From Salinimicrobium sp049687495 (GTDB lineage Bacteria > Bacteroidota > Bacteroidia > Flavobacteriales > Flavobacteriaceae): 33,697 bases of DNA. The stretch lies in the NCBI GenBank assembly GCA_049687495.1, contig JBAVJB010000043.1, positions 1 to 33,697 of the forward strand, written 5' to 3'. Made by a program: the position numbers and the translations under genes. Under the pieces are notes generated by a model. The model ran no database searches and was not told the DNA's origin. It worked only from the letters and a program-made list of their open reading frames with translations. Every line of letters begins with the position of its first letter. Positions within the stretch are counted from its first letter, which is position 1. This document shows positions 28,863 to 33,697 of this stretch, in pieces.

Positions 28863-30734
28863 TTAATTCATTTTAACCACATTGAATATGGATCTTCTAT
28901 TCAACTGGTGTTGCTCTTCGCTGCAGCGGGTACAATCCACGTCAGGATTCTCTTCGCCGTAGCCTTTGTAGGTCACGATTCTTTCGGGTTCAATGCCGTG
29001 CGCTACAAGATAGTCGAAAGTGGACTGCGCCCTACGTTCCGCCAGTTTCTTGTTGTATGCAACAGAACCTCTCTTGTCTGTATACGAGCCTATTTCGATC
29101 ACAAGATCTGGATACTCATTTTTCATCAGGTTAACCAGCTTGTCAAGTTCTTTTGCGGCATCATCCCTAATGTTTGATTTATCGAAATCAAAGTAGATCT
29201 TGTTGATCTCTGCCAGGTATTCTACATCATTCACCGGCGCAAGTTCAATGTCGTAAACCAGCTGGGTCTTTTCATCCATGTTGGAAGTGTTGATCTGCTT
29301 TGTTTTTGTGTTGTATTTGATATGCTTAGCCTCTAAAGGATAGATCTTATCTCTGGCCACTTCTACGGAATAATTTCCGTCTTCATCGGTTTCCAAAAAT
29401 GCGATCTGCTTGTTGTTTTGGTCCATCAGCCTAACTGTGGCGTTGGCGATAGGTTTTTTGTTGATGGAATCGATCACGCGGCCCTTCAGCACAAGAGGAG
29501 CAAGGATGTCCATCTCGAATATATCATCGCCACCCTGTCCTCCGGGTCGATTGGAAGAAACGTATCCTTTTGACTCATCTTCCGCAGCATAAGAGAATGC
29601 GAAATCATCAAGGCTGCTGTTCACAGGCTCTCCAAGGTTTTGGACTTTATTGTCTTCCGCAGTAAGCACGAAGACGTCAAGCAAGCCGAAGCCTTTATGC
29701 CCATCTGAAGAGAAGTAGAAATTTCCATTTTTGGCGATGAAAGGGAAAACTTCATTTCCTGCGGTATTCACTTTAGGCCCCATATTTTCTGGAGTTCCAA
29801 AAGTGCCATTTTCAACGCTCACTTTGTAGATGTCAGATCCGCCCATTCCGCCGGGAGCTTCCGATGCAAAATAAAGGGTCTTGCCGTCTGCCGAAAGGCT
29901 TGGGTGGCCAACAGAGTAGGAGTCACTGTCAAAAGGCAGCTCCTCTATATTGTCCCATTTGCCGTTCTGCCGGCTGGCGCGATAGATCTTGAGGTGGTTC
30001 ACACCTTCCTTATCCTTTTTACCGTTGCGCTTGTGGAGGTAGTTGTTTCGGGTGAAGTACATGGTCTTTCCATCAGCCGAAATGGTAAGCGGACCTTCGT
30101 GGCGCACGGTGTTCACATCACCAGATACTGGCATTACGCTGCTTCCGGAGGTTTTATAGATATCAAGAAAAGGTTCGCCGGTCCAGTCATAGATCTTTGT
30201 CTTTGTGTCTGCTTCACCTCTTGCCGAAACGAAGTACACAGCATCATCAGCAATAAAAGTTCCGAAGTCAGAGTACTGAGTGTTGAAAGGTGCCGGTTTT
30301 ACGCGGTAGGTTTCCAGCCCGTCATAAACTGCGATTTCATCATCATTTAAAATTTCCGCTACCTGTTTAGGATTCTTTCCTTCCTGCTGATATTTTTTAA
30401 GCCACTCCCGTGACTTCTCATATTCCCTTACTCCGCGCAGCATTTGGGCATAGCGGTAGTAGGTCTCGGGAGAGACACCGGGTTGATCAACGACCGAAGC
30501 ATAATAATGCACCGCATTTTCTGGATCTCTAAGACGATAGTAGGCATCGGCGAGTTTTTCGGTATTTTCCGCAGTATTGTAATCCTTTTCTAAAAGGTCT
30601 TTGTACAACTCGATCGCTTTGGTATAAGCAAAATCGTTGTACAGCCTGTCTGCTTTTTTCTGTTTTCCGGACTGGGCCGAAAGGCTAAGCACAGGAAAAA
30701 TGAGCAACAATAGTATGAAATATGATTTATTCAT
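28863..30734 (-). CDS. OmpA-family protein with TPR, PD40 and carboxypeptidase-regulatory domains (PorE-like)
   Basis: A 623-residue envelope protein: signal peptide MNKSYFILLLLIFPVLSLSAQ; residues of about 22-130 TPR-like helices (KADRLYNDFAYTKAIELYKDLLEK, KLADAYYRLRDPENAVHYY); residues of about 190-360 a WD40/PD40-like propeller (LTISADGKTMYFTRN, PSLSADGKTLYFASEAPGGMGGSDIYKVS, FYFSSDGHKGFGLLDVFVL); residues of about 410-480 a carboxypeptidase-regulatory-like domain (LKGRVIDSINKKPIANATVRL, DEDGNYSV); and residues of about 505-623 an OmpA peptidoglycan-binding domain (IYFDFDKSNIRDDAAKELDKL, LAERRAQSTFDYL). The layout is that of PorE, an anchor of the type IX secretion machine. It is downstream of the PorP/SprF-like gene with a 16-base gap. 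Confidence 0.95.
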   Translation of the reverse strand: MNKSYFILLLLIFPVLSLSAQSGKQKKADRLYNDFAYTKAIELYKDLLEKDYNTAENTEKLADAYYRLRDPENAVHYYASVVDQPGVSPETYYRYAQMLRGVREYEKSREWLKKYQQEGKNPKQVAEILNDDEIAVYDGLETYRVKPAPFNTQYSDFGTFIADDAVYFVSARGEADTKTKIYDWTGEPFLDIYKTSGSSVMPVSGDVNTVRHEGPLTISADGKTMYFTRNNYLHKRNGKKDKEGVNHLKIYRASRQNGKWDNIEELPFDSDSYSVGHPSLSADGKTLYFASEAPGGMGGSDIYKVSVENGTFGTPENMGPKVNTAGNEVFPFIAKNGNFYFSSDGHKGFGLLDVFVLTAEDNKVQNLGEPVNSSLDDFAFSYAAEDESKGYVSSNRPGGQGGDDIFEMDILAPLVLKGRVIDSINKKPIANATVRLMDQNNKQIAFLETDEDGNYSVEVARDKIYPLEAKHIKYNTKTKQINTSNMDEKTQLVYDIELAPVNDVEYLAEINKIYFDFDKSNIRDDAAKELDKLVNLMKNEYPDLVIEIGSYTDKRGSVAYNKKLAERRAQSTFDYLVAHGIEPERIVTYKGYGEENPDVDCTRCSEEQHQLNRRSIFNVVKMN

Positions 30735-30750
30735 CGTCCTTGATTTGAAA

Positions 30751-31659
30751 TTAGAAGAACCTTGGGGACTTATATTTAGTGCTTTTGAATCTTAGCTCAT
30801 AGATCAACAGGATCTCGTGGGAACCGGAAGAGTATGGTTGCAGGTCAGACAAAGTATATTCATAGCCGTAACCCACTCTAAAGTTAGGCAGCACCTGGAA
30901 ATCAGCGAAACCACCTATTGCGTCATCTATACGGTAGTTGGCACCAAGATAAAATTTCTCGTTGAAGATAAAAGTACCCGAGATGTCAACAGAAAGAGGG
31001 GCACCATCGGTATACTTCAGCAAAGAGGTTGGTCTGAACTTAGTGTTCTCGCTAAGGTCGAATACATATCCTCCCGTTAGGTAATAGTGAACCTGTTCTA
31101 AAGCGACATAATCGCTGAGCTCATTGTTGTCATTGTTGATGAACTTTGGAGCAGAAAGTCCCAGGTACCAGTCCTGTGAAGACAGGTAAAGACCTGCCCC
31201 GAAATTGGGAGTCCAGCGGTTAAAAGTGTCACTGCTAAAGAAAGGATCGTCAGGAACATCGGTCAACAATTCCTCCTCCAGATTATAGTAGCTGAAACCT
31301 CCTTTTAATCCGAAGGAAAGCGTTGTATTTTCTGAAATATTGATGGTATAGGAGAAATCTCCGTAGATGTAGGTGTAATCTTCATATCCCACATTGTCGT
31401 TAATGATCGAGAGCCCAAGTCCAACCTTCTCATTGCGAAGAGGAGAGTGGATAGACAAGGTCTGTGTTTCCGGTGCCCCATCAACTCCTGCCCACTGACT
31501 TCTGTGTAGTCCCACGACCGAGAGGGCATCCCTGTTCCCCGCGTATGCCGGATTAATAGAGATGGTGTTGTACATGTACTGCGTGAACTGGGGAAGTTGT
31601 TGCGCATGTACTCCAACAGTAATGAACAGGAAAAATATTAAGAGGTATTTTATTTTCAT
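30751..31659 (-). CDS. PorP/SprF-family type IX secretion outer-membrane protein
   Basis: A 302-residue protein with signal peptide MKIKYLLIFFLFITVGVHAQ, followed by the hallmark FTQYMYNTISINPAYAGNRDALS and RSQWAGVDGAPETQTLSIHSPL. The rest is a beta-barrel-like alternation with aromatic ends. PorP/SprF proteins dock onto the PorE-type partner and are needed to export large surface proteins with type B C-terminal domains. Its position between the adhesin gene (10-bp gap) and the OmpA gene (16-bp gap) fits a dedicated helper of the adhesin. Length is normal. It has the C-terminus LLIYELRFKSTKYKSPRFF, ending with an aromatic residue as in outer-membrane barrels. Confidence 0.95.
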   Translation of the reverse strand: MKIKYLLIFFLFITVGVHAQQLPQFTQYMYNTISINPAYAGNRDALSVVGLHRSQWAGVDGAPETQTLSIHSPLRNEKVGLGLSIINDNVGYEDYTYIYGDFSYTINISENTTLSFGLKGGFSYYNLEEELLTDVPDDPFFSSDTFNRWTPNFGAGLYLSSQDWYLGLSAPKFINNDNNELSDYVALEQVHYYLTGGYVFDLSENTKFRPTSLLKYTDGAPLSVDISGTFIFNEKFYLGANYRIDDAIGGFADFQVLPNFRVGYGYEYTLSDLQPYSSGSHEILLIYELRFKSTKYKSPRFF

Positions 31660-31669
31660 GCCTGGCTTT

Positions 31670-33697
31670 TTATTTTGTTCCTAAGTAAATATATCCTTGA
31701 ATAGGTTCAAAGCTGCTTTCTTTGATCTCTACAATGTAAAAGTAAGTTCCTGCAGGCAACTGAGAGCCTGTTACAGAAGTTCTGGAAGTTCCATCCCAGT
31801 TGTTAGCGTTAGAACCCGGCAGGTAATTGTTTGATTTATAAACCAGGTTACCCCATCTATTAAAAATCTTTACGGCGTAGGTAAACCCGCAGTCGGCACC
31901 TTCTTTTATGTCGAACGTATCGTTGACATTGTCTCCATTTGGAGTAACAGCTTTAGAAATGCTGCTTTTAATGTCACTTAATTGGCAGGCAAGTACAATA
32001 CAGTCATCATTGATGCTAACCTCTACCGGAGTGGTAGACGAGCATTCTCCAACATTAAGCACATAGTTGAAAGTGTAATTTCCAACGGCCAAAAGAGAAG
32101 GGTCAATAATGCCATTTTCCAATGCACCTGTTCCCATAGGGTCTTCCCAGGTACCGGAAGTGTCATAGTCACCTACCAGCAGGCTAGAAAGAGCGTAAGG
32201 GCTGTCTTCTACACAAAGGTCGGTAGTTGTGGTTTCGATCACCGGAAGGTTTGGATCCACATTTATTGTTTGAACAAATACAGCTTCATTACCTGCACAG
32301 TCATTAGCAGTCCAGGTCCTGGTGATAACAAAACTTCCATCTTCCATATCTTCCATGGTCTCGGCAAAATTTGAAGTCACCTCTGCAGAACAGTTGTCCT
32401 CGAAGGTCAATTCGGGAGCCATTGGTATCTCTTCACATGAGATGTTTATCACTTCCTCATAGTTTTCAACAACGGTTGGAGCAGTAGTGTCTTCAACCGT
32501 GATCGTTTGAGTATAGCTAATGCTGTTAGCATTACCGTCTGTAGCTACCCAGGTTCTTTTGATCACATAATTTGAAGGACAGTCTGTGGTTGTTGTTTCT
32601 TCGGAAAAATTAACTGTAAGGCTACAATTATCTTCGGCGGTAACGTCGGCTACTGAAGGAACCTCTCCACAGGAAACAGTTACATCTTCTGGAAGCTGTG
32701 AGATCCATACCGGAGCTGTTATATCTTCAACCATCACTTTTTGCGTGGCAGTGGTTACATTTCCGTTAGCATCATCAAAGGTCCAGGTGATCTCATAATC
32801 TCCCTGCTCGTCATAAGTCAGAGGATCTGTAGTCGTTCCTGTAATTGTTCCCGCACAGTTGTCTTTGGTTGTTGGAGCAACAACAGTTGCAGAACATTCC
32901 CCTTTTACATCAGCCAGAGTAATGCTTTCCGGAGCGGTAACATCTTTCACGATCACTTTTTGGTCTACGGAAGTAGTGTTTCCATTACCATCCTTGAAGA
33001 TCCAGGTCACTATGTACTCACCCTGCTCAGAATAGGTAAGCGGATCCTTTGTAGTCGCAGTAATTGTTCCTGCACAGTTGTCTGAAGTTGTTGGAGGAAC
33101 CACAGTTGCAGAACATTCACCTTTAACATCAGCAAGAGTAATTGCTTCAGGAGCGGTAACGTCATTAATGATCACAGCCTGAGTGGCAGTAGTGGTATTT
33201 CCATGACCATCATCAAAGGTCCAGGTGATCTCGTAATCTCCCTGCTCATCATAAATCAGAGGGTCTGTAGTCGTTCCTGTGATTGTTCCCGCACAATTGT
33301 CTGAAGTGGTTGGAGCAACAACAGTTACCGAACATTCTCCAGTGGCATCGGGAATAGATGGCACTGTCGGAGCGATGTTATCGATCACTGTCACAGTGAA
33401 AGAGCTTTCCGAAGTATTTCCGGCAGCATCGGTGGCAGTGTAAGTCACGGTAGTTTCACCAAGAGGGAAGGCTTCTCCTGAAGCAAGTCCGGCAGTCAGA
33501 TCAACTTCCACTCCGTCACAATTATCGGTTGCGGTTGGAACATCATAGCTCACCACAGCAGAACATTGTCCTGCATCTACATTCTGAATAATATCGTCTA
33601 CGGAAGAGATCTTCGGAGCTTCATTGTCATTCACGGTTACCTCGAAGCTGCACTGGACAGAATTTCCGGCAGTATCGGTCACTTCAAAGGTCACAGT
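31670..33697 (-). CDS. HYR-domain adhesin with type IX secretion type-B C-terminal domain (5' end outside window)
   Basis: The C-terminal 675 residues of a large surface protein; the frame is open to the window edge. It is a string of HYR/Ig-like modules (DTAGNSVQCSFEVTVNDNEAP and similar), three of which are near-identical 73-residue units with DNCAGTIT and DPLTYDEQGDYEITWTF. Two longer modules follow (DVTVSCGEVPSVADVTAEDNCS and EEVINISCEEIP), then the C-terminal domain SKAVTPNGDNVNDTFDI, AVKIFNRWGNLVYKSNNY, ending in GYIYLGTK, which is the gliding-motility-associated C-terminal type. Such proteins leave the cell through the type IX system and act in adhesion or gliding. It is the first gene in the window of an operon with the PorP/SprF and OmpA genes. 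Confidence 0.93.
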   Translation of the reverse strand, partial: TVTFEVTDTAGNSVQCSFEVTVNDNEAPKISSVDDIIQNVDAGQCSAVVSYDVPTATDNCDGVEVDLTAGLASGEAFPLGETTVTYTATDAAGNTSESSFTVTVIDNIAPTVPSIPDATGECSVTVVAPTTSDNCAGTITGTTTDPLIYDEQGDYEITWTFDDGHGNTTTATQAVIINDVTAPEAITLADVKGECSATVVPPTTSDNCAGTITATTKDPLTYSEQGEYIVTWIFKDGNGNTTSVDQKVIVKDVTAPESITLADVKGECSATVVAPTTKDNCAGTITGTTTDPLTYDEQGDYEITWTFDDANGNVTTATQKVMVEDITAPVWISQLPEDVTVSCGEVPSVADVTAEDNCSLTVNFSEETTTTDCPSNYVIKRTWVATDGNANSISYTQTITVEDTTAPTVVENYEEVINISCEEIPMAPELTFEDNCSAEVTSNFAETMEDMEDGSFVITRTWTANDCAGNEAVFVQTINVDPNLPVIETTTTDLCVEDSPYALSSLLVGDYDTSGTWEDPMGTGALENGIIDPSLLAVGNYTFNYVLNVGECSSTTPVEVSINDDCIVLACQLSDIKSSISKAVTPNGDNVNDTFDIKEGADCGFTYAVKIFNRWGNLVYKSNNYLPGSNANNWDGTSRTSVTGSQLPAGTYFYIVEIKESSFEPIQGYIYLGTK
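32712..33368 (-). repeat. three tandem 219-bp units in the adhesin gene
   Basis: The octamer GAACATTC, which encodes part of GECS, recurs at 32892, 33111 and 33330, spaced exactly 219 bp (73 codons). By eye the first and third units are about 90 percent identical over long runs, and the middle one less so. Unit ends are approximate. Such DNA-level repeats allow recombination to change adhesin length. Confidence 0.85.

Noticed and set aside
29904..30350. Plus-strand open frames opposite the OmpA and adhesin genes
   Set aside because: They are antisense to well supported type IX genes and look like low-complexity reverse translations.
1..33697. tRNA, rRNA, CRISPR array, insertion sequence or phage genes
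   Set aside because: I saw no tRNA cloverleaf, no regular spaced repeats, no transposase or integrase motifs. The only direct repeats are the rpsA tail, the adhesin units and short intergenic motifs.

Overview
The window is a stretch of chromosome from a flavobacterium (Bacteroidota, family Flavobacteriaceae or a close relative). The evidence is the type IX secretion set at the right end (HYR-domain adhesin with a gliding-motility-type C-terminal domain, PorP/SprF-like protein, OmpA/PorE-like protein), many SPII lipoproteins, promoters with the Bacteroidota -7 element TAnnTTTG, starts without clear Shine-Dalgarno sequences, and the gene order pyrR-pyrB-small ORF-rnz. No rRNA, tRNA, transposase, phage gene or CRISPR array was seen.

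Layout. 1-3800: the 3' end of rpsA and its terminator, then two lipoprotein genes. The last 27 codons of rpsA plus its terminator are repeated almost perfectly after the first lipoprotein gene, and a third diverged terminator copy follows the second. 3800-8312: an MDR oxidoreductase, a macrodomain protein, an SDR oxidoreductase and a three-gene minus-strand operon (LptA-like protein, pentapeptide-repeat protein, secreted alpha/beta hydrolase). 8572-10526: an L,D-transpeptidase lipoprotein and a secreted proline-iminopeptidase-like hydrolase. 10790-13457: a redox and sulfur-handling block (OsmC, DUF2892 protein, two rhodaneses, DUF302, DsbA/FrnE). Two of its promoters carry the same 20-bp operator at exactly the same distance from the -7 element. 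13525-19716: a GMC oxidoreductase with an MFS transporter, a small DUF2892 membrane protein, an NAD(P)-binding/DUF2867 protein, a methylglyoxal-synthase homologue and a DUF1206 membrane protein. 19796-24362: a fatty-acid-hydroxylase/sterol-desaturase protein, a small lipoprotein, a membrane-anchored kinase-like protein and a DUF389 membrane protein fused to a diacylglycerol-kinase-like domain. 24592-27339: the pyrR-pyrB-hypothetical-rnz operon. 27526-28754: two tandem CAP/SCP lipoproteins. 28863 to the end: the type IX secretion adhesin locus.

Most genes are ordinary. The items most worth a second look are the rpsA-tail duplication around a lipoprotein gene, the shared fixed-distance operator of the rhodanese and DUF302 promoters, the extracytoplasmic kinase-like protein, the DAGK-like/DUF389 fusion, and a 15-nt palindrome (AAAAATGNCATTTTT) that recurs seven times, three times at the heart of intergenic or gene-end hairpins.
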